Positions 24,023 through 63,950 of a DNA stretch of 64,000 bases are shown here, piece after piece. The first letter of the stretch is position 1. Every line of letters starts with the position of its first letter. The notes beneath the pieces are model-generated. The model made no database searches. It was not told the DNA's origin and worked only from the letters and a program-made list of their open reading frames with translations. The translations under genes were made by a program, and so were the position numbers. Source of the DNA: Megaleporinus macrocephalus (taxonomy: Eukaryota; Chordata; Actinopteri; Characiformes; Anostomidae); the NCBI GenBank assembly GCA_021613375.1, contig CM038716.1, forward strand, positions 15,167,274 through 15,231,273, given 5' to 3'.

Positions 24023-24558
24023 AACAGGAACTCCACCGATTTTTCAACAATTACTATATAATTCAGAAATAAAAACAAAGTCATTCAGATTGTTTTGACA
24101 TAAAACAAGGAAACAAGGACTCCTGATGCTTACAACACAAATATAGGCAATATATCCAAAACCACTTCTGAGTCACTGTATGCAACACTGATGGTGGCAA
24201 AACAGTGAAAACCTGAGAAGTTATATTTCACCTTTGAATATTCATGAATGTATCCCTCCGCCATGAACTGATAAAAGTACACTGATTAAAACACATTTTA
24301 AACCACAACTACTATGAAACAATATCTCAGACACTAGGCTGAGTATTTATAACTATTTTATATAATGACTTTCTAAAAAGGAGCTTTTAACGTCGTTAAA
24401 CTTTACATTCTGATTTCCATCGCAAACAACGTGAACAATGCTGACTGGCAAGTTACTCTAGAACAAATCATTTCGCACGGAACCACCGGGAATGACTACG
24501 TTTACACGTTAACCATCTAATTTCAAGAGAATTTTAGAAAAATCGATGGAGTTCCCCT
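24023..24558. mobile_element. TTAA-flanked fold-back element, copy 2 (both ends present)
   Basis: The left end reads AACAGGAACTCCACCGATTT after CTAA. The right end reads AAATCGATGGAGTTCCCCT, then TTAA. The inverted termini match over about 20 bp. The 536-bp body contains no transposase. This copy, in the tnfaip1 5' UTR intron, defines the family ends AGGGGAACTCCACCGATTTT. Confidence 0.7.
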
Positions 24559-25009
24559 TTAACGCAACACAAGCGAAACTACAAACTACACATTAACTTT
24601 AACAGGAACTTCTTTCAAACTCCATGACAGCGACTACGAATAAAGATCACATGGAAGTTAAACAAGGAGTCTTCCAGCTTTAATAACCTCTTTTTCCAGC
24701 CCTGTAGTAGCTAAACTTGTTAAGTTGGCTAGTTATTAGAGACTCGTCCAACTTTAGTCAAAACAACAGAGACAAATATTAAATAATAATAAAGCCCACT
24801 TCTCCTCAACACAGACAGTTACGGTACACGTGTGCCACACAAAAAGAATAAAAAGACTTCTGACCGAATAACTCTAGTTCCTCTGAACATTTTTCTACAT
24901 CAGTGGAGATAAACATTAGTTAGCTGTTAGCCGTTCGCTAGCTAGCCCAGAATCTGTAGCACTAGCCTAGCTGTAGCTAACTGGCGCGGACAGTCGGGAC
25001 TAACATTAC

Positions 25010-25150
25010 CTCCGAGCTGCTCCGTAACACGGCTGGTCCAGTTCGTGTGTCCGGTGGAGATGACCGACTGACCACTAAATAAACTAAGCTCGCTGTTTTA
25101 ATGAACTTGTAGACGATAAAGCGGTTCTAGGTAACTCCGTCAGTGCTCTT
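25010..25150 (-). promoter_or_regulatory. tnfaip1: probable non-coding exon 1 and promoter of tnfaip1
   Basis: On the minus strand, a donor GGAG|GTAATG ends at 25010, following a CpG-containing, GC-rich stretch that begins near 25150. This would supply a 5' UTR exon spliced to the coding exon at 22478 or 22365. The base composition changes sharply from the AT-rich flanks. No TATA box was seen. The transcription start is inferred. Confidence 0.45.
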
Positions 25151-25550
25151 CCTCTTCTTCTGTATGTGTTTAGCGTCAGAAGTTGTAAACTTGAATGTCG
25201 CTCTACCGCCACCTGCTGGACGCGTAGGTAACAGGCTTAGTCCCAAATGACTCTGTGTTTGATATGCAGTGCACTAAATCTGTGAGGTCTGTATAAAAAA
25301 AGGAGCTATTAGCAATTCAGCCAAGATCTAATTACACATAATTAAGAATATTTAATTGTATAATTAAAGATGTACTGTAACTCCAAAATAGTAAATTTAC
25401 GGGAGAGGACAGGAACTTTCTTTACTTTTAGTGTAAGTTAATGTACAGACATTTTATTCCAGGGGATTTTTTATTTGTCGATTTATTATGAATGCAATAA
25501 ATAGCAGCTGCTGTGTTTAAATTCTATAGAAAAATTAAAATCAGTGAAGA

Positions 25551-25935
25551 TGCAGTTCCATTCACAATTATTGGCAACACTGTGTAAAAATGACTAAAAT
25601 AGGTATTTAGGAATTAATATTTTGGTGAATTAGCTTAATTTCACACTGACTGAAATGAGAAATTCCACTGGGGAAAACTGGGGTTTTCTCAACAGACATT
25701 TAAGGTGGGTTTGGTGAAATAAGTCGGATCACTACACTGGCTGTACAAAGTATTAAATGTAAGGGTGCCAGTAATTGTGGCACATATGGTTTTGTTACTA
25801 TTCTTGATGAGAGATTTTTTTCTCAATAAATCTGCTTCAATTAAAGATTGTATTTCTCTCATTGTCAGTGTAAGATAATTTTTTCCCCTTTTTATTTATC
25901 TTTATCCGGAGTGCTAATAACTGTGGAGAAGGCTG
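25551..25935. mobile_element. Tc1-like miniature element
   Basis: The left end contains CAGTTCCATTCACAATTATTGGCA. The right end in reverse complement contains CTCCACAGTTATTAGCA. The inverted match CARTTATTRGCA and the interior GTGCCAGTAATTGTGGCACA are typical of Tc1-like fish elements. It lacks a transposase. It lies between the tnfaip1 and timm50 promoters. Borders are approximate. Confidence 0.5.
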
Positions 25936-26232
25936 TTTTTGAATAAAACATGATTTGGCCTAACCATAACCCTGATCTGGTAACCATGTGGATCTACATG
26001 CTGGTCAGTGCTGCTAATATGGAAATGAAGCTTAATTGCACCATTTAGGTGCAGCCAGTGATCAAACAGGAACCATACTGTATTAATGGTTATCAGATTT
26101 TTACCAGCCAAAAGATAAATTCAGTCTCATAATTATAGTGTTAAAGTGCAGGATTTTTCTTAAGAGGCCTTAAAATCAGACTCAGGCAATTAATGTAGAT
26201 CAGAGATTAAGAGCAAATAGATAGGATTTATT

Positions 26233-26239
<7 letters not shown>

Positions 26240-26282
<43 letters not shown>
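26240..26282. repeat. (CA)n microsatellite
   Basis: About 21 CA dinucleotides, uninterrupted, in the tnfaip1-timm50 intergenic region. Confidence 0.95.
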
Positions 26283-26284
<2 letters not shown>

Positions 26285-26439
26285 TCATATAACAAAATAG
26301 AAGCATAATATAAAATCTCAGAGAAGCAGGTTATATCTGAAATACAGGGAAATGCGCAAAGCTTTGTAAGGGTCTCATAATGTCATACAGAGTTGGTCCC
26401 CAATAATATTGGTTATAATAATAGTTGATTAATAGTTGA

Positions 26440-26704
26440 TCTCCAAAATTGCAACTTTATAGGAGAGGCCAAAAACATTCTTGGAACAGTCAATGGAACC
26501 AGATTTTTTCCCAAGCTATTTTGGTGCATTTCTATTGGGCCATTGGTCCACAAAATTTTCACACAATGTAAATAACCATTGGCGTGTTCAAATGATGCAA
26601 AAAACTAAAAATCTACAAAAATGGAGATGGTTTTCATTGGACAGTGATGATATGCAAAATTAAACACTGACAATTATTAAATAGATTTGGAAACAAACCC
26701 AGGC
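26440..26704. mobile_element. right-hand fragment related to the piggyBac-like element
   Basis: This segment contains the TTTCTATTGGGCCATT core and GTTCAAATGATGCAAAAA. It ends with GGCAGTTTAAGAGGTCA, comparable to the right end of the element at 15417-16572 (ACAGTTTAAGGGG plus TTAA). The left part of the element is absent. The open frame over it has no known motif. Confidence 0.4.
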
Positions 26705-27480
26705 AGTTTAAGAGGTCAAAGGGCCACATAGGACACAATTTAGGATACAATAAGTGTTAATGTCTGAGGCTTTCTAAAGACATTACCATGACTCTTTAAA
26801 GGCTCTGTACAAACTTCAAACACTCCAATATGATCAAGATAATTAAATATACACAATATCATCCCAGTTCACTATAAACTAAAAGTGATTTAGACAATGA
26901 TTTCATAACAGTAGCAATGACACATGAATTATACATAACAATCTTATTCTCAATCGACTCACAAATGACTCCATAACAGTATTGAAATTATTTCTGACTA
27001 ATATCTGAACCACATTCCTTAAAATCATTATTTTAATTAATTATTCATAGAAAACCCTGATTAATAACCCATTAGATGGATTTAACCTCAGCAATTTATC
27101 AACTTATTACTGAGACAATTAACCACCACAACAAAACTGCTGTAGTCCTGATGAATATTTAGATTAATGATTCTGAAAATAAAAGAGAGAGAGATATATA
27201 ATCTGAAAGGTTCTCTAAAAAAATGATCTAATAATGAAAAATTATCATTAGGAATGGGGTTTCATACATTAAAGAGGTAACGTTAACTACAGGGTTAAGT
27301 GGTGTGACAGGGCAGGTTTGCTGTTTGGTGAGGTTTTTCCCTCAGTATACCGGCAGAACATGTTTTTAGGGGACTTTTATTTTGAAATTCACATCATTAC
27401 ACTGCGCATTTAATGTTTTTGATTTGTGAACAATAACGTATTATTTCCTGCGGCTTCGTTATAATTACTTTTTTATAAAA
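26705..27480. other. intergenic, AT-rich, nothing recognised
   Basis: Between the repeat fragment and the timm50 promoter, I see no exon, repeat ends or strong regulatory motif. Confidence 0.45.
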
Positions 27481-27559
27481 CACGTTTCTAACCTAAATTT
27501 GACTTGTGGAGTTTGCTGTCAGATCTCATGGCCACTTTTATCTGCTGTGGAAGGTCACC

Positions 27560-27720
27560 CCTGTCCGTTAGCGGATTGGTCGAAGGACAGAAAGGACCGC
27601 CTTTCAGGCGCCATAACTACACAAGTTGGTCGCTTCGTCTGTCAATCAACGTATATTTGGCCAATCAAATTCATTTGTCCTTTCCACTCGCGTCGGAGCG
27701 ACGAGCCGCTAGCATTCAAG
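27560..27720 (+). promoter_or_regulatory. timm50: timm50 promoter / 5' UTR region
   Basis: Upstream of the timm50 ATG lie two CCAAT-type sites: GGATTGGTC near 27572 (inverted) and GGCCAATCAAATTC near 27659. CpGs increase towards the start, and there is no TATA box. The ATG context is TCAAGATGT with A at -3. This fits a housekeeping, TATA-less promoter. The exact start site is not visible. Confidence 0.5.
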
Positions 27721-56163
<28,443 letters not shown>

Positions 56164-56923
56164 AGACTCCGCTCACTTGAAGCCTCCAGTCGCAGTCCTC
56201 ACAGGGCAGTGACTGTCCGGTGGGATGGGGCCTCGGTCACTGCAGTGGATGGTGTTTCCGGGTGCGTGGGAGGGAGGAGAGGCGGGACATGAGGGGCACG
56301 AATAAAAAAAATAATAAACCAACCATCCGATTCGATACACCGAATGGTCAGCACCATGTCCTCGGGTGGGATTGGCAAGCAGCTCTGCTGCTCTAAAAAC
56401 ACATCCACTATCTTTGTGTTGGCGAAGGCATTCCCTGGACTGCGCACACAGCCTACAGCCTGCCCTCGTCTGATCTCATTTGTTTCATTCGTCACTGATG
56501 TCTGTATTGTTCCAAGATGAGAGCTAATACGTGGACAGATTTTTAGCCCACCCCTTTAGATCGCTCATTGTTTCTATTTGTGCAGAGCAGAGAACTACTT
56601 TAGCAGCCACACCTTATATTGGACATACTCTGAACTGATATGAAAACTGCAGGTCCTCTTTCAGACCCAAGACTGACTGTAATAGCCTCAGTTTAACGCT
56701 GTACTTGGATCACCCAGTGTACTTTAGGAGGTCTGCTACTGGAGAGACTGCATCTGTGTCAAAGGATATCAGTCTGTAGTTCATATCAAATGTAGTCAGA
56801 TCGAATGGTGAGGTTGACACGGGGTCATTTCTGCTCAAGACCAGAATGCTTCACTTTGTCTCAGTATGTGCTTGTTGATTGGTCTGTGTAATGCATTTGA
56901 TGTGAACCATTTAAATGACCTTC

Positions 56924-56929
56924 AATAAA
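56924..56929 (+). terminator. timm50: timm50 poly(A) signal
   Basis: AATAAA at 56924-56929, 761 nt past the stop codon, with a downstream T-rich stretch (TGTCTTTTTTTTCTC at about 56956). An earlier AATAAA near 56310 (in AAAAAATAATAAACC) could give a shorter 3' UTR. Cleavage would fall near 56945. Confidence 0.7.
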
Positions 56930-56959
56930 CAAAATATGTATTACTTTCTATAATCCGTG

Positions 56960-58010
56960 TCTTTTTTTTCTCTATCCTTAACTTTTTTCTAACTTTTATT
57001 TGGTTTTACTAGCCAAAGATACACAAACCCTAACTCAGTAGCTTCAGTATAATCTGAGAGACCTGCAATTGATTGGACAAGAGTAAAGATATAAAGTGAT
57101 AAACCGCATGTGAAACTATATGACTTGCATAGTTCGTTGGAAAGAGTGAGATTATTGGGAAATTGGAGAACCTGTTGTCCTGGTTCAGGCTTGGTCTTGT
57201 TTACCTGCTAAATTTTTGATTTGGCCTGTAACTTTCTTCATGGTCCGTTAGCAAGAGGAATGTATTGTAATTGCTTCATTCCCATTTGGAATAACAGACT
57301 GCTTTCACTGTAATGCATTATCTTGCAGACCCACATCTGTAGAGAAATAAGGGGTGTGCATTTTTAGTAAGGATCAGCTAAAATTGTGACCACTGCTCTG
57401 GAATCTTCAAAGTGTTTCTGCATCTGAACACATAATCATAACCATGCCCGGCAACTATGGTACACAGTGTTATTTAGATGTCATATAACTAATGAAAAAC
57501 ACCCCCTGTTACTCAGGGGGTCCCACGCTGGCATACTAATCCAGCATTGCCAGTAGCAACAAAATGTTTGGATTAATTTGTAGTTTAGTAGCTGTTCCAC
57601 ACATCGAGGTCTTACACGTCTACTCTATTACTCATCTTTCAAACTGAAGATGATTTACTCTGTCCACCAAACTCTTGGGAAAATTGGACAAGCTTTAAGG
57701 ATTTATAAATGTTATAGCATATTGTAAAGTTTTTTAGAGGTATGCCAGACAGCTGCTAGATTATGACAGATCAACTGTGTAAACTAATTTGCTGCAGAGC
57801 CCCCCTGAGGCAGACCAGTACTGCAGCTCAAGTTAGAAAAATAAAGACTTGCCTATGTAGGGCTCGAGTAGCTAAACAATGACCACATAACTTTTTTAGG
57901 GACTTCACAGAGATGAATTAGGGGACCCCTCCATTTTGCACCTTTCATGTGACTTCATGTGACATGGACTTTCCGAGTACTTTACAATAGAAAAATCTGG
58001 GTCCAAGCCC
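56960..58010. other. downstream of timm50, nothing recognised
   Basis: Intergenic, moderately AT-rich sequence without supported exons, repeats with clear ends, or RNA genes. Confidence 0.45.
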
Positions 58011-58019
58011 CCAGTTAGC

Positions 58020-58690
58020 AAGCCAGCGAGAGGGGCAAAGAAAGTTTCCCTCGGAACAAGCACATTTTATCTAATGCAAAAACTGATTATCAAATGCTTG
58101 AGTTAATGTGAAGGTTTTTAGCCTTGACTTGAGAAATGTAGGTTGTGTCTGCAACCGGAACACTGACTGGAAGGTTATTCCAAAGCTGGGGGGCTCTGTA
58201 TAAAAAAAGGCTCTGATGTAGCTATTCTAAGTAACAGTAACAGTGAGCTAGCACCTTGTGATCTAAGTGGATGTGTTGGTTCATAGTTCATAAGTTCAAT
58301 TAGGTCCTGAGGAGCGACGCCATGTAGAACTTTCTATGTCAAAAGAATTTTGTACTCAATGCTGAATTTAACAGGCAACCAGTGTCAGGTAGATTAAACT
58401 GGGCTAACATGGTCAAATTTCCCTGTTCTGGTTAGGACTCTGGCTGCCGCGTTCTAAACTAACTGAACAACCAGAAAGCAGGGCTTTACAATAATCTAAC
58501 CTCGTTGTAACAATTGATTTTCTGTTTTATATGAGTTAAGTAACAGAGAGTTACTTGACATTCAGTCTTTTATGCCTTTTTTACAGTCCTCTAGTTTATT
58601 AAGCTGAAATTTATCATCTGGTTTACCTAAAATATAACTGTGTGTCATCAGCATAGCAATGAAAATGTATAGCAGTGGAATTCGGTGTAT
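58020..58690 (-). mobile_element. CR1/L2-type LINE fragment with reverse-transcriptase YADD motif
   Basis: On the minus strand the text codes for HFHCYADDTQLYF, with the catalytic YADD at 58655-58644. It is followed by C-terminal blocks NAAARVLTRT (frames broken), KFSIEYKIL, LIELMNYEPTHPLRSQGASS and ATSEPFFIQSP. Distances between YADD and the C-terminal blocks are shorter than in intact elements, so internal deletions exist. Several frameshifts and stops make it inactive. The domain order fixes the orientation. Confidence 0.8.
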
Positions 58691-58699
58691 TTTAGAAAC

Positions 58700-60270
58700 A
58701 TCCCTTTATATGTTTACAAAACAGCCGTAACTGCTCATGCCTGTTTTTAAAGAGACAAAGAAGTGTACGTGGGAGTTCTTATACCATTTGCCTGCACTCT
58801 CTGTAACCTCTACCGGTTGACAATTGCACGATGTGTTCTTGGCATAAACATTGAGAAACTTAATGTGTGGTCAGCAGTCACTAAACACACGTATCCAAAC
58901 AAAAAGGGAGTCTGGTTTTAATCCCTCTATTCAGGCAAGTGTTTATTAGGTGGCAGGCTAAAGGTTTACTGGTGTGAATTTCATCAATGAGGTCAGAACT
59001 CTTAACAAACACTGTATTGATCCTATGTGTTAATCACCAATTACTTTATGTAAGAACAAGAGCCAAACCAAAACAACAAGCATATTCAGTATGGCTCGTC
59101 ACAATTTTGCTAAACAGAGCAAATTAAGCAGGGGTAGGTCAGTCGAGTCAAAGTGCTGTGCTTTACAACTTTGCATGGTTGTACTTATGCCCTTTAACCA
59201 TCACCGGAAAGCAAGGCCAAAGTGTTCCCAGGCCAAAGCCTGTTCCCTACACCACAAAACGCTAACCTACTTTTGGCCTGTGTGATACATGACACAGCCA
59301 AGGTATGGGCAAGGAGTCTAATGTGGTGGTGCCTCACTTTGTGTCAAAACATAAGCACATAAAGCGAGACACAGATTTGTGTAGTAAAACAGTGAACATT
59401 TTTATTTATCTTGTAATGGATAACCTGGCTTAGGCCAAAGTCTTGTTTGGACTGAACCGCTGTTTAACTACATGTCTAGAAAAAGAACAGGCTAAAAAAA
59501 GCCGTATAAAAATCATGTGCCCTCCTCTGTCAGCTCATCATAACTGATTCAAGTGGACACGTACGTTTGACTGATAGTGTTCTAAAACATTTGACCCGTA
59601 GTGTATGTCAAGCCTAAACTCATTTTACCTTCAGGGTTTCCTTTTAATGAATTATGTGGAAGCTGAAGGGATTTCCAGCATAAGGTCATCAAGAACCTCA
59701 GCAGAAAAACCCTCATTTCTTATTGTCACTTACGCTGAAATGTACAATGGCAAGTTCTGTACTAAGACCGCACAGGACCATGAACAGGAAATTCTGTGGT
59801 CCTTCAGGTGCTTGTGCCCATCATAAGGTTACACCACAAACAGCATTTGGTTCCACTTTATAAACAAAACAACAAGTTCTCAAATTTAAGTGATGAACTC
59901 AATAATAAACAGTTGTGGATCTGAGATTGTATGTAGTTTAGAAAGGAGATTAGATAGCAATGATAATGCACACAAGGGGATCTTATCTGATCTTATGAAC
60001 ATTTATTCATACTTTCACAAATGTCATGTGTAGGCCCGGCTCAGTGATAGATTTGTTAGTACATTACTACTGATACTGACTGAGCAGTTCTCTTTAATTT
60101 AATTTTATCTTTAACGTGAGAAAAAATAAAACAGAAACATTGTATAGTCTGGCCTTGGGTCGTTCAATATATTCACTTCTGTGTTACTGTGTTATTGGAG
60201 AATGGTAATTATTGGTTAAAATGTAAATATGATTATTTCGAATGGTTTGATAAGAAATTGTTTGTTCTGC
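58700..60270. other. intergenic, no gene seen
   Basis: No exon, RNA gene or transposon ends were supported. Short open frames have no recognisable motif. Confidence 0.4.
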
Positions 60271-60279
60271 TTGCAGAGA

Positions 60280-60740
60280 CAGAATTTTACAAAGTGGTTG
60301 TGATGGGAACCAGACATCTGAAGAGGTTAATGCCTCTAAAAGCTCCCTTACATGAATATGAATACTCAGCCTGATATCTGAGACATTGTTTTACAATAGT
60401 TTTGATACATGTTTTGGCCGTACACAGATTTTAATCACTTTATTTAAGTCAGTACTTGGTGGAGGGGGTTCTTAGGCTCAATAGTACTCCCCAAAGTTTT
60501 TTTATATTTGTAGATTATTTTATCATTGCCAATAATACATATAAAAACTCAAAAGACATATGCAGATTCACTGGTGGTTTTAAATAGTAAATACAATGGC
60601 TATATTTGTGCTGTAGACATGTTGACCCCTGGTTCCCATCAACACCACTATGAAGAAATCACAAGTCTGTAAGTTTCTTAACAACAAACAACCTGATACT
60701 TTACCACTCTGAATGACTTTCAATGGCATCTCAACCATTT
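60280..60740. mobile_element. TTAA-type fold-back element, copy 4 (ends decayed)
   Basis: The left arm contains GTGATGGGAACCAGACATCTG. The right arm contains GGTTCCCATCAACACCACTATG and CACTCTGAATGACTTTCAATG. The arms are inverted relatives and match copies 1, 3 and 5. Terminal AGGGGAACTCC sequences are not recognisable. Confidence 0.55.
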
Positions 60741-61043
60741 TGAAAACTCTGTAAGAATACAAAGGGTGGGGTCAGTTGCGGGCACAAGACAAACACAGAA
60801 GGTGCTAACTTTGCCCATTTCGTTCACTTCAGCTTTTGTTTTTGCAGGCGTGATTAATTATGAGTGAGCACACTGCTGGGACTTCTTTACCACCTTGTTC
60901 TGCAATTCTGTGCCGCTGGTGCTGCTGTCTCTCTGTGACTGAGTGAACTAGGTGTCAAACTTTTGCTTTTGCTTTTCAGTTTTACTCCCAACGTTTCACA
61001 AGCAGCCATGTGCCACAGTGACCTCAAGCGCACATGTCAAAAT

Positions 61044-62030
61044 GGGGCTCGAAATGGGGACAAGAGTTTCTGCTTAAAATATTTGCATTTAGTGTGAAAT
61101 GGGAAATTGCTACTCGTTCTGATCAGTCTAACGAGAACAGAGTTCCTATCAGTGTTTCTTGAATGAATATCTGACAGTACCTAGATTTGATTCATTAATT
61201 TTAGATTACATAACATTTATATAGATACTTCTATACACATTTAATTACAGATTCATTTTCAACAAATCTTCGTGAGCAGGGGGCCAGGGGCCAGGGTCCG
61301 GATTCAGGAAAGTGTCTTTAGGTGTAAAATCATATTAAATTGTGTTATTTTCTTAACTTTATTCCTATTATAGAAATGTTACTTTTCAAATATCGTCTTA
61401 AAAATTTGTGCATTTATTTTATACTTAAATGCAACCTTGACTGTTAAGACACGCAGGTGTGTATATGTACAGGTGTACAGGTCCAATACCATTTAAACAT
61501 GTATACAAACAAAAATGTTTCATTAATCTCTAATATATCATTCATCTTTTCCAGCTTTAGCAACATTACTCTAAAGGAAAAACTTGTTAGATCGTCTATT
61601 ACCCCTTTGTAGTACTGCAACCATATGACATCATCACAGTGCAATGATGATGGCTTACAATTAAAGGAATTTCACCAGTTTGTCAAATCAAAATGATAAT
61701 AAAATAATAATTATCACAATATTGCTGAGCTTGTACACTGTTTTTGAGGCATCCAGGTCTTACCAGTCAGGGTTCCCTTTAACTCTCCTGAAGTCTTTTT
61801 TATACAAATTCTAAGAACAAGTGGAATTCTTGAAAACACTATGTTTACTTTTCTCATAAAAAAAGAAATTAATCAAATATAACTACCTTCAGATATTCAT
61901 TCATGGAGCAGTTATAGGGACTTTCATCTGATTAGACTGATCAGAATGAGTAACGATTTCTAATTTCACGTTAAATGTAAATGCTGGAGATAACTTTAAG
62001 TGGAGACTCACACATGGGCACCAAAATAGC
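61044..62030. repeat. large fold-back repeat; left arm duplicated at 63326
   Basis: The left arm (about 61086-61210, with GAAATTGCTACTCGTTCTGA and TGAATGAATATCTGACAGTA) reappears as a diverged reverse complement at about 61870-61990 (TCAGAATGAGTAACGATTTC; CAGATATTCATTCATGGAGC). The whole forms an interrupted palindrome of about 1 kb. No coding potential. Positions 61050-61421 recur without a difference at 63332-63703. Confidence 0.7.
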
Positions 62031-62763
62031 CTCACACTTGTCTTAGAGTTGACAAGGGAAACCTCTATGTTTAATCAAGTGTAAATGTTTTTTATTTAGT
62101 ATTTTAATATACAGTTTAATAGGCTTTCAAGTAAAGTTCATCCATACAATACTATACACTGTCTGCCTAAACAAATCATACGGCAAAGCTGTGGCTTTAA
62201 TCTGTGTTTTACATGGAAGTTTTGTGGCTTTTGGCGAGACAATAGAAAATCCACTAAAGCTTCTCAAATACAGGGCAGAACCTGATCATATGCTTCTGCA
62301 ACAACAATGACTCTCACCAGTGTCTTATTTTCTTTCTTCAATTTGTTTTTGAGAAAGATAATAAGTAAAGTCTACATGAAGTTAATGACCAGTTCTTAAA
62401 CCCCAGAACACCTTTGTGCTCTTGAGTTTGTGTAGATTTTACTCTTAGGAACGAATCTGGTGTGAACGAAAAACACTGGTGAACGTCAGACATGGGGTTC
62501 AAGAAGTTTCTTTTTATTATGAACTTCTTAGTGTTTGTCTTAAGAACCTTTGCAAGTTTTTTTAAGAAAGCTGTGAAGAATCAAGTAACCCTCATGGCCC
62601 TCACATTAAAAAGTGATAATGTTGTTCTTTTATTCAGCATAACAGCCTCCTTTCAGAAGCAGCTGAAATTTAAATTAACACTTTATTACTGTTGTTTTAT
62701 GATGCCAGTTTCAGCTAAACCCCCGTCGTTAAATGAGCCTATTACAGCCTAAATTGGGCTTAA

Positions 62764-63239
62764 AGCAACAGTACCAATTTTTAAACATTTCTGAATTCAG
62801 TCCTTGATATGTACACAGTCATGCAGAGTGGGTTGATGTGAAGTAGTTCATGTAGAGAAACTTATAGACTCTGATCCCTAATAAGTGGTGGCGATGGGAA
62901 CCAGGGATTGCCATGCCTACATCACAAATATAATCATCAGTGAACCTACCTGTATTTCCTGACTATATTGCCTTGCCACGGCCTGCATGTATCTTTCTGT
63001 CATTGATGGGTTTAAAGCCAAACTATCATATTTACCATATATTATATTTATTAACTTTCTGTGATGTATGCATTCAGCTCTTTAGACGTCTGGTTGCCAT
63101 CACCGCCACTGTGAACAGGTATGACTTGTTAAGTTTCTCTAGATTCTCTTGAAATATTTCAAACCAAACAACACTGAATGGTTTTACATTGAAACCATTT
63201 GACTATGTAGGAATGATGAGAACTCGGTAGACATTCCCT
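62764..63239. mobile_element. TTAA-flanked fold-back element, copy 5 (both ends present)
   Basis: TTAA precedes the left end AGCAACAGTACCAATTTTTA. The right end GAACTCGGTAGACATTCCCT is followed by TTAA (63240-63243). The left arm has GGCGATGGGAACCAGGG. The right arm has GGTTGCCATCACCGCCACTG. Length 476 bp, no transposase. Its right half is duplicated at 63709-63849. Confidence 0.65.
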
Positions 63240-63256
63240 TTAATGAAGCTCTGCAG

Positions 63257-63326
63257 GTGTTGGTGGGAGCGCTGGGGACGCTGCTGGCTACAGACCACCT
63301 CCCTTTCACGTCAGCTCTTTCTTCTG
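63257..63326 (+). pseudogene. partial, frameshifted duplicate of the candidate exon
   Basis: After the same CTCTGCAG acceptor, this copies the first 69 nt of the candidate exon at 63867-63950 with one inserted G (GGTGGGAGCGC versus GGTGGAGCGC), which shifts the frame. It stops at CTTCTG, where the 63326-63703 duplicate begins, so its last 15 nt and donor site are missing. Confidence 0.45.
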
Positions 63327-63703
63327 GGGCCCGAAATGGGGACAAGAGTTTCTGCTTAAAATATTTGCATTTAGTGTGAAATGGGAAATTGCTACTCGTT
63401 CTGATCAGTCTAACGAGAACAGAGTTCCTATCAGTGTTTCTTGAATGAATATCTGACAGTACCTAGATTTGATTCATTAATTTTAGATTACATAACATTT
63501 ATATAGATACTTCTATACACATTTAATTACAGATTCATTTTCAACAAATCTTCGTGAGCAGGGGGCCAGGGGCCAGGGTCCGGATTCAGGAAAGTGTCTT
63601 TAGGTGTAAAATCATATTAAATTGTGTTATTTTCTTAACTTTATTCCTATTATAGAAATGTTACTTTTCAAATATCGTCTTAAAAATTTGTGCATTTATT
63701 TTA
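63326..63703. repeat. identical duplicate of 61044-61421
   Basis: Read base by base, 63332-63703 is identical to 61050-61421 (372 bp). One difference occurs just outside, GGGGCCCG here versus GGGGCTCG there. It contains only the left arm of the fold-back repeat, inserted between the two copies of the candidate-exon segment. Confidence 0.85.
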
Positions 63704-63708
63704 AATGC

Positions 63709-63935
63709 ATCACCGCCACTGTGAACAGGTATGACTTGTTAAGTTTCTCTAGATTCTCTTGAAATATTTCAAACCAAACAACTCTGAATGGTTTTACATT
63801 GAAACCATTTGACTATGTAGTAATGATGAGAACTCGGTGGACTTTCCCTTTAATGAAGCTCTGCAGGTGTTGGTGGAGCGCTGGGGACGCTGCTGGCTAC
63901 AGACCACCTCCCTTTCACGTCAGCTCTTTCTTCTG
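63709..63935. repeat. near-identical duplicate of 63099-63326
   Basis: About 227 bp starting CATCACCGCCACTGTGAACA repeat with only about five base differences and one single-base indel. The unit covers the right half of the fold-back element (copy 5) plus the start of the candidate exon. Confidence 0.85.
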
Positions 63936-63950
63936 CATTCCACTGTACGA
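63867..63950 (+). CDS. candidate 84-nt exon of an unidentified downstream gene
   Basis: An 84-nt open segment lies between a good acceptor (CTCTGCAG) and a good donor (CGA|GTAAGC). It codes for 28 residues starting VLVERWGRCWLQTTSL and ending FLLHSTVR. Exact codon length, both splice sites and the hydrophobic/aromatic composition suggest a real internal exon in phase 0. I do not recognise the protein. The upstream duplicate has lost frame and donor, so this copy would be the functional one. A chance open stretch remains possible. Confidence 0.35.
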
